NCBI RefSeq assembly: GCF_039522935.1
Contig: NZ_BAAAEI010000015.1
Span: 124,001 to 188,000, forward strand
DNA: 64,000 nt
Origin: Bowmanella denitrificans
GTDB taxonomy: Bacteria; Pseudomonadota; Gammaproteobacteria; Enterobacterales; Alteromonadaceae
Reading direction: 5' to 3'
A program made the position numbers and the translations under genes. The notes below the pieces were generated by a model. The model searched no databases, was not told the DNA's origin, and worked only from the letters and a program-made list of their open reading frames with translations. Below, piece after piece: positions 46,106 to 55,116 of this stretch (position 1 is its first letter; each line of letters starts with the position of its first letter).

Positions 46106-48438
46106 CCAAGGGACTGGGTCTGTGGTTACTGTTACTGATGCAAGCCGCCTGCAGTCGCCCGGTTGAGCCGATACCCGAGAGGCTGCCACCACCAGCGCCA
46201 CAACCACTGTCTTTCTCACAAGATATTAAACCCATATTAGACAAGCGCTGCCTGACCTGTCACGGCTGTTTCGACGCCCCCTGCCAACTTAAGCTGGAAT
46301 CTGCACAAGCCTTGCTGCGCGGTGCACATCATCAGGAAGTCTACAACGGTACCCGCAGAGAAGCGCAATCCCCTACCCGTTTAGGGATTGATGCCCAGAC
46401 AGAAGCGCAATGGCGGGAGCTGGGTTTTTATTCGGTACTCACGCCCGACATGCATGGTCAATCCTTAATGCAGAATATGCTGGCACTGGGTAAGCAACAT
46501 CCATTTAAGGCCAATCAGAAACTGCCTGAGCATATTAATCTGGGATTACAGCGACAAAACCAATGCATAGACAACAGCGGTTTTGACCAATATGCGCAAA
46601 CGCATCCTTGGGAAGGCATGCCTTTAGGTATGACGGCATTAAGTGACGCAGAATATGCCGCGTTAAGTGGATGGCTGAACCAGGGGGCCACTATCGATTG
46701 GCAGGACAGGCCATTAACCGCTCAGCAACAGCAATATGTTGCCTCCTGGGAAGCCTATCTGAATCAATCTGAGCCGAACCGGCAACTGGTGGCACGCTGG
46801 CTTTACGAGCATTTGTTTCTTGCCCATTTATATTTCGCTGATCAGTCTGAACAGACCCAGTACTTTAGTCTGCAACGTTCCCTAACCCCGCCAGGGCAAC
46901 CCATAGTACCGATCACAACCGCACAGCCTAACGGCGATGCGCAACAACAGGTTTACTATAGATTAAGCCTTATCGACGAAACCCTGGTACATAAACGCCA
47001 TATAGCCTTGCGCTTTGACGATGCCACACAAGCGCGTATTGACCAGCTGTTTTTTGCCAGTGAGTGGCAACCCGGGCAACTGCCAGGTTATACCTATGCA
47101 GAGCGGGCCAATCCGTTTGTTACCTTTGCCGCAATTCCCGCCAGGGCACGCTATCAGTTTATGCTGGACAATGCTGAGTACTTTGTACGAACTTTTATTC
47201 GTGGCCCGGTTTGTCGCGGGCAGATAGCCACAGATGTGATACGCGACCATTTCTGGACGCTGTTCCAGCACCCGCAACAAGATCTTTTCATTACGCATCC
47301 AGACTATGCTGCCAAGGTGATGCCGTTGCTTGGCATGCCAGGACAGGACGATGACTTGCTGGATGCCGGCAGCAACTGGTTAAAATATCGGGAAAAACGT
47401 AATCAATACGCACAGTTGCGCAGTCAAGCCTACCAACAGCAATATCCAGATGGACCTGATCTGACGCATATATGGCATGGGGATGGCAACAATACCAATG
47501 CGCTGCTGAGTATCTTTCGTCATCACGACAGCGCCTCGGTAGAACGGGGCTTAATTGGTCAGATCCCTCAGACAATCTGGTGGATGGACTATCCACTGCT
47601 GGAACGCACTTACTATGAGCTGGTAGTCAATTTTAATGTATTCGGTAACCTGGCTCATCAGCTACAGACCCGTCTTTACTTTGACCTGATTCGCAATGGT
47701 TCTGAGCAGAATCTGCTGCGATTGTTACCGGCAAAATCCAGAGCTGACTATATGCAGGCCTGGTATCAGGGCAGTGGTTTATTAAAACGTAAATTCAGCT
47801 ACGCACCGCTGGACGATACCACGCCAACGGCTTTGCTCTATCAAAGTGAGGATCCCTACCAGGAACTGGCACAACGTTTGTTGGCTGACTTTGACGACAT
47901 AAATGCAATGCGAAAGGATCCGTTAAATCGTTGCACAAATAGCCCTTGTGCACGCCAGGAGCAAGCCGCTTGGATGCAGCAAACTGACAACCTGCTGGCC
48001 GGACTTTCCACCCAAACCGCTGACAATTTGATGGCACTGCGCTGGCTGCCCGATGTGACCCTGCTAAGAATTAGTAATGGTGAAAAAGACACCTTATATA
48101 GTCTGATCCGCAACCGCGCCCATTCCAATGTGGCTTTTATGCTGGGAGAATCTTTGCGTTATGAAGAGGAAAAAGACAATCTGACCATTTTCCCCGGCTT
48201 ACTTGGCAGCTACCCCAATTTCATATTTGATTTGCCAGCAGCGCAGCTAGGCAGTTGGCTTAAGCAAATGCAGGCCATCAGTAACGAGGCAGAATTTGAA
48301 AAGTGGATCAGCCAATGGGGGCTCAGGCGCACTCATCCGCTATTCTGGCAGACACTGGATAACATCCACCAATGGCACAAACAGCACCGGCCGCTGGAAG
48401 CCGGTGTGCTGGATATTAACCGTTATAAAAACCTTTAG
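46084..48438 (+). CDS. cti: Fatty acid cis/trans isomerase
   Basis: Periplasmic heme enzyme that turns cis-unsaturated membrane lipids to trans and so stiffens the membrane under solvent, heat or salt stress. 784 aa. The N-terminus is hydrophobic (LGLWLLLLMQAAC, signal or lipoprotein-like). The c-type heme motif CLTCH is at residues 56-60 (DKRCLTCHGC). Family segments include LKLESAQALLRGAHHQEVYNGTR, PARARYQFMLDNAEYFVRTFIRGPVCRGQIA, YPLLERTYYELVVNFNVFGN and LRRTHPLFWQTLDNI. The ATG lies inside the preceding gene. Confidence 0.93.
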   Translation: MVERRRLAKGLGLWLLLLMQAACSRPVEPIPERLPPPAPQPLSFSQDIKPILDKRCLTCHGCFDAPCQLKLESAQALLRGAHHQEVYNGTRREAQSPTRLGIDAQTEAQWRELGFYSVLTPDMHGQSLMQNMLALGKQHPFKANQKLPEHINLGLQRQNQCIDNSGFDQYAQTHPWEGMPLGMTALSDAEYAALSGWLNQGATIDWQDRPLTAQQQQYVASWEAYLNQSEPNRQLVARWLYEHLFLAHLYFADQSEQTQYFSLQRSLTPPGQPIVPITTAQPNGDAQQQVYYRLSLIDETLVHKRHIALRFDDATQARIDQLFFASEWQPGQLPGYTYAERANPFVTFAAIPARARYQFMLDNAEYFVRTFIRGPVCRGQIATDVIRDHFWTLFQHPQQDLFITHPDYAAKVMPLLGMPGQDDDLLDAGSNWLKYREKRNQYAQLRSQAYQQQYPDGPDLTHIWHGDGNNTNALLSIFRHHDSASVERGLIGQIPQTIWWMDYPLLERTYYELVVNFNVFGNLAHQLQTRLYFDLIRNGSEQNLLRLLPAKSRADYMQAWYQGSGLLKRKFSYAPLDDTTPTALLYQSEDPYQELAQRLLADFDDINAMRKDPLNRCTNSPCARQEQAAWMQQTDNLLAGLSTQTADNLMALRWLPDVTLLRISNGEKDTLYSLIRNRAHSNVAFMLGESLRYEEEKDNLTIFPGLLGSYPNFIFDLPAAQLGSWLKQMQAISNEAEFEKWISQWGLRRTHPLFWQTLDNIHQWHKQHRPLEAGVLDINRYKNL

Positions 48439-48641
48439 CGATTGCGTAACAGGAATACTAAGCCGACCACACAACCCATAAAAATCAGGCTCCAGCCCAC
48501 AGACAGCAATACATAAGGCTCAGCCAATACACCCGCGCTTTGGGTCTCGTTGCCCCATACTTCCAAGGTTAAAAGGCAGGTAATTCCTGTGCTCAGAAAC
48601 AAGCCACAGAGTCCGGGAATGGTTAACAAATTGCGCAACAC
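48435..48641 (-). CDS. Small two-helix membrane protein
   Basis: 68 aa, MLRNLLTIPGLCGLFLSTGITCLLTLEVWGNETQ, then ...VLLSVGWSLIFMGCVVGLVFLLRNR. It has two predicted membrane helices and a basic C-terminus. GGAGG lies ten bases upstream of the ATG (complement of 48648-48655), which supports real translation. It is convergent with cti, their stops overlapping by four bases. The family is unknown. Confidence 0.6.
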   Translation of the reverse strand: MLRNLLTIPGLCGLFLSTGITCLLTLEVWGNETQSAGVLAEPYVLLSVGWSLIFMGCVVGLVFLLRNR

Positions 48642-48696
48642 TTCAACCTCCTTGTTAGTTGCAAAAAATTCGATTGCAGGGATTCCGTCCCTAACA

Positions 48697-50136
48697 TTAA
48701 GCGGAAGAGGATAATACCTCTTGCAGGCACTGTTTGAAAAGCCCTACAGCGTACTTCATCTGCGTCTCGTCGAGTTGTGAATAGCCCAGCACGAAGCCAC
48801 TTATCGGGTTTCCTTGGAAGTAATGTGCCGACAAACAATTCAGTTTAAGACCGAGTTGTTCTGCCCGCTCGGCTACCTTGGCATCCCAAGCTTTCCCGTC
48901 TTTCGCTAGTGTCTGCCAGGGAGACTTTAAATAGGCTACCAGATGCATACCACCGGTGTTTTTCTCAAAGGTTAACCAGGGCGTAAGACAGGCCAGAGTG
49001 TTTAGTAAAAGGTCCCGCTGATTCAGATAAAAACGGCGCATTCGGCGTAAATGACTAGCAAACTCTCCGCCGAGCATAAAGTCAGCCAAAGCAGGTTGCA
49101 TACCTAGTGCTGAAGAGGACCCCAGGAAGTACTGACTGTCTTTTAGCCTTTGCACTTGTGCAGGTGGTGCCAGAATAAAGCCCAATCGCAATCCCCGAAA
49201 CAATACCTTGGAAAAACTACCGACAAAGAAAGTACTTTGCGACCCGTCCAGTTGCATCAGCGGTACATGAGCGCGCCCCTGGTAAATAAATTCACTGTCA
49301 TAGTCATCCTCTATCAACCATAGTGGTTTGTTCCGCTTTGCCATCACTTGCTGCTGAGTCAGCCAATCCTGGCGCCTGGAAGGGCTCATCACCGTACCAA
49401 GTGGATATTGGCGATTTGGTGTGATCACCGCCATACCAAAGCATCCATCAGGCACTATGGCACCCTGTTCATCCAGCGCAATCGCTCTGGCGGGCTTGCC
49501 GAGCAAGGCGAACAGAGAAGCCATCTGCACATAACAGGGATTTTCCAGCCATATCGGGGTGTCATCTTTCAGTAAGGCCTGAACCAATATGGTCAGTGCA
49601 TCACGATTACCCGCTGTGATTAACACCTGCTCAGCGCTGCAATCCAGCCCCCGCAGGTCGCGCAAATAGTCCGCCACCTGCTGTTTAAATGCAGGCCAGC
49701 CGCTGGGGTGCTGCCCCATCATTAAACCAGGATCAGGATTTAGCCAACTGCGGCGTAAACAAGCCGCCCATTGACGCGAAGGAAAATGCCTGACATCAGC
49801 CACCGAGTCAAACGCCAAAGTCAGTGGTGATAGGTTATCTGTTGGTCTGCTTGTTTCCCCACACAAATCTATCGTGGGCAGGTTATCCGAAACATAGATC
49901 CCACGCTTGGGCAGACTAAGCAAAAAGCCTTCGGCAATCAGGTTGTCATAGGCTTTTAGCGCGCTGGTGCGAGAGATCTCAAGTACCTGAGCCAACTCTC
50001 GGCTGGAAGGTAAACGTTCACCGGGGCGTAATCGCTGCGACTGAATAAGCTGGCGTAAGGCTGCTTGCAGCTGTTGGTAGAGCGCTGTCCTGGCCTGACT
50101 ATTCAGACTGATAGATAAGACCGCTGTTGACTTCAT
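48697..50136 (-). CDS. MocR/PdxR-type transcriptional regulator
   Basis: 479 aa. The start is ATG 50136 (MKSTAVLSISLNSQARTALYQQL); the longer frame overlaps the divergent gene. The N-terminal GntR winged helix is QRLRPGERLPSSRELAQVLEISRTSALKAYDNLIAEGFL. The rest is an aminotransferase fold-I domain with LITAGNRDALTIL, the Asp in WLIEDDYDSEFIYQ, and the PLP lysine in FFVGSFSKVLFRGLRLGF. Regulators of this type sense PLP or amino compounds. It is divergent from a flavin-binding gene (88 bases), the usual arrangement for an adjacent target. Confidence 0.88.
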   Translation of the reverse strand: MKSTAVLSISLNSQARTALYQQLQAALRQLIQSQRLRPGERLPSSRELAQVLEISRTSALKAYDNLIAEGFLLSLPKRGIYVSDNLPTIDLCGETSRPTDNLSPLTLAFDSVADVRHFPSRQWAACLRRSWLNPDPGLMMGQHPSGWPAFKQQVADYLRDLRGLDCSAEQVLITAGNRDALTILVQALLKDDTPIWLENPCYVQMASLFALLGKPARAIALDEQGAIVPDGCFGMAVITPNRQYPLGTVMSPSRRQDWLTQQQVMAKRNKPLWLIEDDYDSEFIYQGRAHVPLMQLDGSQSTFFVGSFSKVLFRGLRLGFILAPPAQVQRLKDSQYFLGSSSALGMQPALADFMLGGEFASHLRRMRRFYLNQRDLLLNTLACLTPWLTFEKNTGGMHLVAYLKSPWQTLAKDGKAWDAKVAERAEQLGLKLNCLSAHYFQGNPISGFVLGYSQLDETQMKYAVGLFKQCLQEVLSSSA

Positions 50137-50224
50137 CTGGTATCTATATTTTTTCAAAAACTGGATATTTTCATAATAACCAGAAGAGCTAGCATAAGGC
50201 GAAGTTATCCAACCGGAGCCCCAT

Positions 50225-50872
50225 ATGCAAGCCCCGAGCCGACGCACACAGGTCAAGCGCGGTCGCAAACGCGCCAGCTATGACCCATTGCTGGTAAAGC
50301 GAATCATCGATGAAAACCTGCTTTGTCATATTGCCCAGGTGGTAGAAGGCCAACCTCTTGTGACACCAACCTGTCATTGGCGCGACGGTGACAAGCTATA
50401 CTGGCATGGTCATGTAAAAGCCAGAAATGTGTTTGCCAATGCCGGGCACCAGGTGTGCATTAATATTTGCCAGCTTAATGGTCTGGTGTTAGCCAGAAGC
50501 GCCTTTCATCACTCGGTAAACTATCAGTCGGTCACTCTGTTTGGAGAAGCACAATTACTGACCGACGAAAATGAGCGCTTGTACCAGTTGCAACGCTTTG
50601 TGGAACGGATCTCGCCTGGACGCTGGCAACAGTTAAGACCCATCAATCAGCAAGAACTGATGTTAACAGCCATTGCCTGGCTACCAATTAATGAAGCGTC
50701 GGTGAAATTACGTGATGCGCCCCCCGTTGATGATGAAGAGGATTACGACTGGCCAGTTTGGTCGGGGGTGATGCCAATTGTGCGTCACTGGGATGAATTG
50801 CAGCAAGACCCTCGCCAGCAAAGCCAACAACAATATCCGTTGCCGCAACCTCCTGCGCACAACGCCATATAA
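50225..50872 (+). CDS. Pyridoxamine 5'-phosphate oxidase-like flavin-binding protein
   Basis: 215 aa of the split-barrel FMN-binding fold. It has an N-terminal basic segment (RRTQVKRGRKRASYDPLLVKRIIDENLLCHIAQVVEGQPLVTPT), then CHWRDGDKLYWHGHVKARNVFANAGHQVCINICQLNGLVLARSAFHHSVNYQSVTLFGEA. It matches the PNPOx-like/NimA-related group rather than true PdxH. It is divergent from the MocR regulator and is probably controlled by it. The C-terminus is Gln/Pro-rich. The substrate is unknown. Confidence 0.8.
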   Translation: MQAPSRRTQVKRGRKRASYDPLLVKRIIDENLLCHIAQVVEGQPLVTPTCHWRDGDKLYWHGHVKARNVFANAGHQVCINICQLNGLVLARSAFHHSVNYQSVTLFGEAQLLTDENERLYQLQRFVERISPGRWQQLRPINQQELMLTAIAWLPINEASVKLRDAPPVDDEEDYDWPVWSGVMPIVRHWDELQQDPRQQSQQQYPLPQPPAHNAI

Positions 50873-50933
50873 ACGATACGTTACGCCGTGATTTACAAGC
50901 ACTGAATGAAAATTAAGATTCAAAGGAAATAAC

Positions 50934-51218
50934 ATGTACGCTGTAATTTTTCGTGCCACGATGAACAAGGTTGACGCAGAATATGCAAATTTTGCCAGCC
51001 AGCTGCGCCAACTGGCGTTTGACAAGTATGGCTGTCTGGACTTTATTGCCGTTTGTGAAGGCAATCAGGAAGTGGCGATTTCTTACTGGCCCAACGAGCA
51101 GGCAATTCGCGCCTGGAAGGCTGACCCGATGCATATGCAAGCCCAACAAAAAGGCCGCGAACACTGGTACAGCGATTACCAGGTACAGGTAGTAAAAGTA
51201 ACACGTCAGTATCCGTAA
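50934..51218 (+). CDS. Antibiotic biosynthesis monooxygenase (ABM) domain protein
   Basis: 94-aa dimeric ferredoxin-like fold of the ABM/YgiN type: MYAVIFRATMNKVDAEYANFASQLRQLAFDKYGCLDFIAVCEGNQEVAISYWPNEQAIRAWKADPMHMQAQQKG. Despite the name, such proteins often act in quinone or heme oxidation. AAGGAAAT lies upstream of the ATG. It is 61 bases after the flavin-binding gene and may be in the same unit. Confidence 0.85.
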   Translation: MYAVIFRATMNKVDAEYANFASQLRQLAFDKYGCLDFIAVCEGNQEVAISYWPNEQAIRAWKADPMHMQAQQKGREHWYSDYQVQVVKVTRQYP

Positions 51219-51516
51219 CCGGGTTACTGACCACTCTGAGCCCGGATAAGCTGTAGCCATTTTCGGCCCACCACAGTAACAACATGTAACATCTTATTTA
51301 CATTTTGATTCATTTTCCGTCAGCAACAAATCTTTGCTGACTTTCTCTCTGCCATGGCTTTTCTATACTGGGGGTGACCCGGCCCAAACGGTCAGGTTAC
51401 CGCACTAAATCCCAGGAATGATTGACAAGGAACTGTCGACGCATCCACTGTTCCTTGCCCGCTTAATCCGTTGTTTTCCCAGGAATTCTTGATTTATTAT
51501 CAAACAAGGAAAGACA
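51219..51516. other. Intergenic region upstream of the subtilase gene
   Basis: 298 bases without a gene. A hairpin CAAGGAAC...GTTCCTTG lies at about 51427-51458 inside what would be the long leader of the protease gene. GGAAAG lies 8-13 bases before the ATG. A promoter is expected here but was not assigned. Confidence 0.45.
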
Positions 51517-53103
51517 ATGTTCTCATCTAAATACAGCAAACTCAGCATAGGCCTGTTACTTGGCCTGTCCACACTTTATGCCCAGGCAGACAACAAAGGT
51601 CCACAACCCGCTAATCAGGTCAGCCCGCCTAAGCTTTCCGATCTGGTTAAGAAAGGTCGCTATATTGTGCGCTTTCAGGAAAGTGCCCCGTCAGTAGGGA
51701 TTGGCAGTAAGGCCCGCGGCCCTGCCGTGATTGCCGGTGGCAAATTCAATACAGACAATGCCAGAGCTATGCTGGAAGGTATCGGTGCCGAAGTACTGGT
51801 CAGTTTGCCTGAGCACAAAATGATGGCCGTTAATTTGGATCTGCTGGGGCTTAAACGCCTGAGCGACAACCCCCAGGTGGCCAGCGTTGAAGAAGACCCG
51901 CGCCGTTATCTGATGGCGCAAACCACGCCCTATGGGATTCCCATGGTGCAGGCCAATCAACTAAGTCAGTTGGATACCTCAGCCAGAAAAGTCTGTGTTA
52001 TCGACACAGGCTATAACCTCGGCCACCCTGACCTGCCAGACCAGAACGACGGCGTAACCGGGCAGGCCAATAACAGCCAGGTAGGTAACTGGTATAACGA
52101 CGGTAATGGCCATGGCACCCATGTGGCCGGCACTGTCGCCGCCATTGACAATAGCCAGGGTGTTATCGGCGTCTATCCCGGAGTGAATTTGCACATTGTT
52201 AAAATTTTTAATGACAGCGGTAACTGGACCAATGCGTCAGACCTGATTGCCGGTATTCAGCAGTGCCAGAATGCCGGGGCCAATGTGGTTAATATGAGCC
52301 TGGGTGGCAGTGGCTCATCTTCATCTGAACAAACCGCCATGCAGAATTTTGTGAATAACGGCATTATGCTGGTGGCGGCAGCCGGCAACTCAGGTAACGG
52401 CAGCTTATCTTATCCGGCGTCCTATGATGCGGTGATATCGGTCGCTGCTGTCGATTCCAGTGAGAATCGTGCCTCCTACTCCCAATACAACAATCAGGTT
52501 GAACTGGCTGCGCCGGGTTCCTCTGTTTATTCAACCTACCCCACCAATACTTACGCAACCCTAAGCGGCACATCAATGGCATCCCCGCATACCGCCGGTG
52601 CGGCGGCGCTGGTATGGAGTTTCCATCCAACCTGCAGCAATGAAGAAATCCGTAACGCGCTGCAGGATACCGCCAAGGACAAAGGCAGTGCAGGCCGGGA
52701 TAACTATTATGGCTATGGCCTGGTGCAAGCCAAAGATGCGGTGGACTACCTCAATACCTACGGCTGTGAGGGCGACGATGATGACGGTGGTGGTGATGTT
52801 GACCCGGTTAATGGCTCGGTAAACGTGGCCAACACCAGCACCGGTAACTGGGTGCGTTATACCTGGGATATTCCATCAGGTGTCACACAAATGCAGGTCA
52901 GCATTAGTGGTGGCAGCGGCGACGCCGATTTGTATATGCGTCACGGCTCATCTCCCACCCTGTACACCTTTGACTGCCGCCCTTATTTGTACGGCAATAA
53001 CGAAACTTGTACTTTCCCAGCTCCGGCCAGCGGCACCTGGCATATTGGGGTGCGGGCCTATAGCAGCTTTAACAATGTAGTATTGAACTACCAGTACTAC
53101 TGA
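51517..53103 (+). CDS. Secreted subtilisin-like serine protease (S8) with PPC domain
   Basis: 528 aa: signal peptide (about 1-23, LLLGLSTLYAQA); an I9-type propeptide (GRYIVRFQES...AEVLVSLPEHKMMAVNL...VEEDPRRYLMAQ); then the catalytic domain with Asp163 (VCVIDTGYN), His202 (GHGTHVAGTVAA), oxyanion Asn291 (VAAAGNSG) and Ser353 (LSGTSMASPHTAG). An acidic linker (GDDDDGGGDVDP) leads to a bacterial pre-peptidase C-terminal domain (WVRYTWDIPSGVTQMQVSISGGSGDADLYMR). All catalytic residues are present. It is a nutrient-acquiring extracellular protease. Confidence 0.94.
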   Translation: MFSSKYSKLSIGLLLGLSTLYAQADNKGPQPANQVSPPKLSDLVKKGRYIVRFQESAPSVGIGSKARGPAVIAGGKFNTDNARAMLEGIGAEVLVSLPEHKMMAVNLDLLGLKRLSDNPQVASVEEDPRRYLMAQTTPYGIPMVQANQLSQLDTSARKVCVIDTGYNLGHPDLPDQNDGVTGQANNSQVGNWYNDGNGHGTHVAGTVAAIDNSQGVIGVYPGVNLHIVKIFNDSGNWTNASDLIAGIQQCQNAGANVVNMSLGGSGSSSSEQTAMQNFVNNGIMLVAAAGNSGNGSLSYPASYDAVISVAAVDSSENRASYSQYNNQVELAAPGSSVYSTYPTNTYATLSGTSMASPHTAGAAALVWSFHPTCSNEEIRNALQDTAKDKGSAGRDNYYGYGLVQAKDAVDYLNTYGCEGDDDDGGGDVDPVNGSVNVANTSTGNWVRYTWDIPSGVTQMQVSISGGSGDADLYMRHGSSPTLYTFDCRPYLYGNNETCTFPAPASGTWHIGVRAYSSFNNVVLNYQYY

Positions 53104-53113
53104 TTTATTGCTG

Positions 53114-53135
53114 GCGGCCGGTAACAACCGGCCGC
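53114..53135 (+). terminator. Terminator after the subtilase gene
   Basis: A 9-bp GC-rich stem, GCGGCCGGT (53114-53122) with ACCGGCCGC (53127-53135), loop AACA, followed by a weak T-rich ATCTTTAT. It starts 11 bases after the stop. Confidence 0.7.
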
Positions 53136-53198
53136 ATCTTTATGTTGACCTAAGGCCTTAGCGCAGATAAATTTCACTTATGATATTATTTTTCATAT

Positions 53199-53759
53199 TT
53201 GAAAAACATGTTTGACAACCAACTGGCCGCGCGTTTGGTCCAACTACGAAAAGACCACCAACTGTCTTTGCAGCAGCTAGCCCAGCAAAGCGGCATCAGC
53301 ACCGCTACGCTATCCAGAATAGAAAACGCCGCCACCAGCCCCACAGCCAGTCAGCTTAACAGTCTGTGCAACGCCTTTGGTATTACTTTGTCGCAATTGA
53401 TGTATGCCGCCGAAGCCGGCGCAATTCGCTTACTACGCAGCGACAAGATGATGCACTGGACCGATCCCGATTCCGGTTACCAGCGTCGCTTGCTGTGTCC
53501 GCCGACACCGGGTTTTGTAATGGAGTTATTGGAGATCAGCCTGCCGCCCGGTGCCGACATCCAATATGACAAACCTCCAATAGCCGGGCTTGAACAACAT
53601 ATCGTGCTGCACCAGGGCAATCTGCACTTAACCATTGAACAGCAGACGTACCAGTTAAGTCGCGGCGATAGTCTTGGATTTAAACTCTATGGCAGTACCC
53701 GCTTTGTTAATCCGGGTGATAAAGATTGCATCTATATACTGGCGGTAGCGAAACCATGA
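53199..53759 (+). CDS. XRE-family regulator with cupin domain
   Basis: 186 aa. The N-terminal HTH is LAARLVQLRKDHQLSLQQLAQQSGISTATLSRIENAATSPTASQLNSLCNAFGITLSQL (residues about 5-65). The C-terminal cupin, about 100-185, has MELLEISLPPGADIQYDKPP and LHLTIEQQTYQLSRGDSLGFKLYGSTRFVNPG. Regulators of this type often sense small metabolites. It overlaps the GNAT gene by four bases (ATGA), so the pair is co-expressed. Confidence 0.9.
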   Translation: MKNMFDNQLAARLVQLRKDHQLSLQQLAQQSGISTATLSRIENAATSPTASQLNSLCNAFGITLSQLMYAAEAGAIRLLRSDKMMHWTDPDSGYQRRLLCPPTPGFVMELLEISLPPGADIQYDKPPIAGLEQHIVLHQGNLHLTIEQQTYQLSRGDSLGFKLYGSTRFVNPGDKDCIYILAVAKP

Positions 53760-54256
53760 GAAACATCATTCAGGCCGATTTTAACCATCCACAGGTGCTT
53801 GAGCTGCTTAGGCTGCATCTGCAAGGCATGCAGCAGAACTCTCCGGCGGGCCATGTATTTGCCCTGGATTTATCCGGCCTGCAACAGCCGGATATCAGCT
53901 TGTACTGCCTGTGGAATGGCGAGCAAGCCTGCGGCATTGGCGCATTAAAAGCACTGGATCAGCAAAGTGGCGAAATAAAGTCTATGCGTACCCACCCCAA
54001 CTGGCTGAAGCAGGGAGTGGCCAGGCAATTACTGGAACATATTATCTATGAGGCCCGCCAGCGAGGCTATCAGCGGTTAATGCTGGAAACCGGCTCAGGC
54101 GAAGCGTTTGAGCCCGCGATCCGGCTCTATCAGCGTTATGGTTTTGTTAGCGGCCCGGCGTTTGCGGACTATGTCAAAAGCCCGTTTAATCAGTTTTTTC
54201 AGCTGGATCTGTTCAAGCTGGCTCCGGATTTGATTCATTCCACCACTACACTTTAA
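53756..54256 (+). CDS. GNAT-family N-acetyltransferase
   Basis: 166 aa, start ATG 53756 overlapping the upstream stop. The acetyl-CoA loop is IKSMRTHPNWLKQGVARQLLEHIIYEARQRGYQRLMLETGSGEAFEPAIRLYQRYGF, with the QGVARQLL form of the Q/RxxGxG/A motif. It resembles the YsnE/phosphinothricin-type group, in which FAxYxxSPFNQF-like ends occur (here FADYVKSPFNQFFQ). It is coupled to the XRE-cupin gene. It is convergent with the cassette-like block that begins 10 bases beyond it and is not part of that block. Confidence 0.9.
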   Translation: MRNIIQADFNHPQVLELLRLHLQGMQQNSPAGHVFALDLSGLQQPDISLYCLWNGEQACGIGALKALDQQSGEIKSMRTHPNWLKQGVARQLLEHIIYEARQRGYQRLMLETGSGEAFEPAIRLYQRYGFVSGPAFADYVKSPFNQFFQLDLFKLAPDLIHSTTTL

Positions 54257-54266
54257 ACAGAGTAAA

Positions 54267-54313
54267 GCCTAAGCACAGCAAGTTCACGCTCTCTTTTAAC
54301 GGCTTGTTAGCAT
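54267..54313 (-). other. attC-like site 3 (end of cassette B)
   Basis: On the minus strand the site starts ATGCTAACAAGCCGTTAAAAG and ends at GCTTAGGC. The first box, GCTAAC, is the reverse complement of the GTTAGC expected at the 5' end of its own cassette; the actual 5' end is GCTAGCAT at 55089-55082, one base off. TAACAAGCCGTT resembles the opening of integron attC sites. The closing box lacks the GTT triplet, so the site may be decayed. The TAA stop of the 251-aa gene lies inside the first box. Confidence 0.4.
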
Positions 54314-55062
54314 GATAGTGTGGTACGAGCTTTTCTAACTAGCTCTGAATGCATGTTATAGAGTTCTGTCGCCATATCATTAAGCTCGCATAACGTTTTA
54401 TCCACTTCTGGTGGGTAATTAAAGTCTCCTACATAAGGATCTGGTACGCAACGATATCGCGAGCCTCCAATATCATAGGAATTGTTAGCCAGTTTCCATA
54501 AAAAAGATTTTGACTTGTCAAGGAAAGCCTTACGCAAAATTTCGAGTTCTTCATCATGAAACTCACGGTCAGTAGCATTCCAAGTTTGACAAAACCGATC
54601 TAGAACACGAGTGTCATCATCATGATACGTTCCCCCAAGATCAACATCTCTCAGGAAGCGGACCGTGCGAGAATCAGGACTTAAATCATTTTTAAATTTT
54701 GAAAAAAGCTCTCTATCAACTTGAATCAATCTATCTTTAGCTTCTTTAGAAGATAATCCATCCATGTAGATGAAGTAGCGATTGGCAATATTATGAGCCA
54801 ACGATAAGAAGATAAGCCCAAATCCAACCCAATAGTCAGCAAAACCAATTTCTAACTCTGCAAAAGCAATAGGTACGCCTGCATTCAAGTTAACTGTTTC
54901 AACTAGCCAGTTGTACAGCAATTGCTCCAACGCTACCGGCGTAATCAATAACGTTGCGCCAGTTCCAGCAACGAGCCAAGTTAACTTGTTTGTGAAATCA
55001 GGGAAAAGCCACTTCTTACCGTATTTGATAACAAACTGTTTTACTTCGCTTACATTGACCAC
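54307..55062 (-). CDS. Membrane protein of unknown function (cassette B)
   Basis: 251 aa, GTG start at 55062 with GGGAGTAGAG upstream. N-terminal membrane segments are about residues 25-47 (NKLTWLVAGTGATLLITPVALEQLL) and 75-95 (YWVGFGLIFLSLAHNIANRYF). A charged cytoplasmic part then runs to the end, with conserved-looking LFSKFKNDLSPDSRTVRFLRDVDLGGTYHDDDTRVLDRF and SFLWKLANNSYDIGGSRYRCVPDP. The family was not recognised. Base composition looks AT-richer than the flanking genes by eye. Two N-terminal helices with a soluble domain is a layout also seen in membrane effectors of defence systems, but there is no motif to prove this. Confidence 0.65.
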   Translation of the reverse strand: MVNVSEVKQFVIKYGKKWLFPDFTNKLTWLVAGTGATLLITPVALEQLLYNWLVETVNLNAGVPIAFAELEIGFADYWVGFGLIFLSLAHNIANRYFIYMDGLSSKEAKDRLIQVDRELFSKFKNDLSPDSRTVRFLRDVDLGGTYHDDDTRVLDRFCQTWNATDREFHDEELEILRKAFLDKSKSFLWKLANNSYDIGGSRYRCVPDPYVGDFNYPPEVDKTLCELNDMATELYNMHSELVRKARTTLSC

Positions 55063-55081
55063 CTCTACTCCCTGGCTAGAA

Positions 55082-55114
55082 ATGCTAGCGTCCTAATTGA
55101 CGCGTTTGTTATGT
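55082..55114 (-). other. attC-like site 2 (between cassettes A and B)
   Basis: On the minus strand: ACATAACAAACGCGTC, AATTAG, then GACGCTAGCAT. The first box ACATAAC is the exact reverse complement of the GTTATGT that opens cassette A at 56658-56652. A 5-bp stem (GCGTC/GACGC) follows. The closing GCTAGCAT should read GTTAGCAT. The site is much shorter than known attC sites (about 55 bases and more), so an internal deletion is likely. Confidence 0.45.
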
Positions 55115-55116
55115 AC

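Noticed and set aside
53756..54256. GNAT gene as a further integron cassette
   Set aside because: It is on the opposite strand, overlaps its XRE-cupin partner by four bases and has no attC-like site at its own ends.
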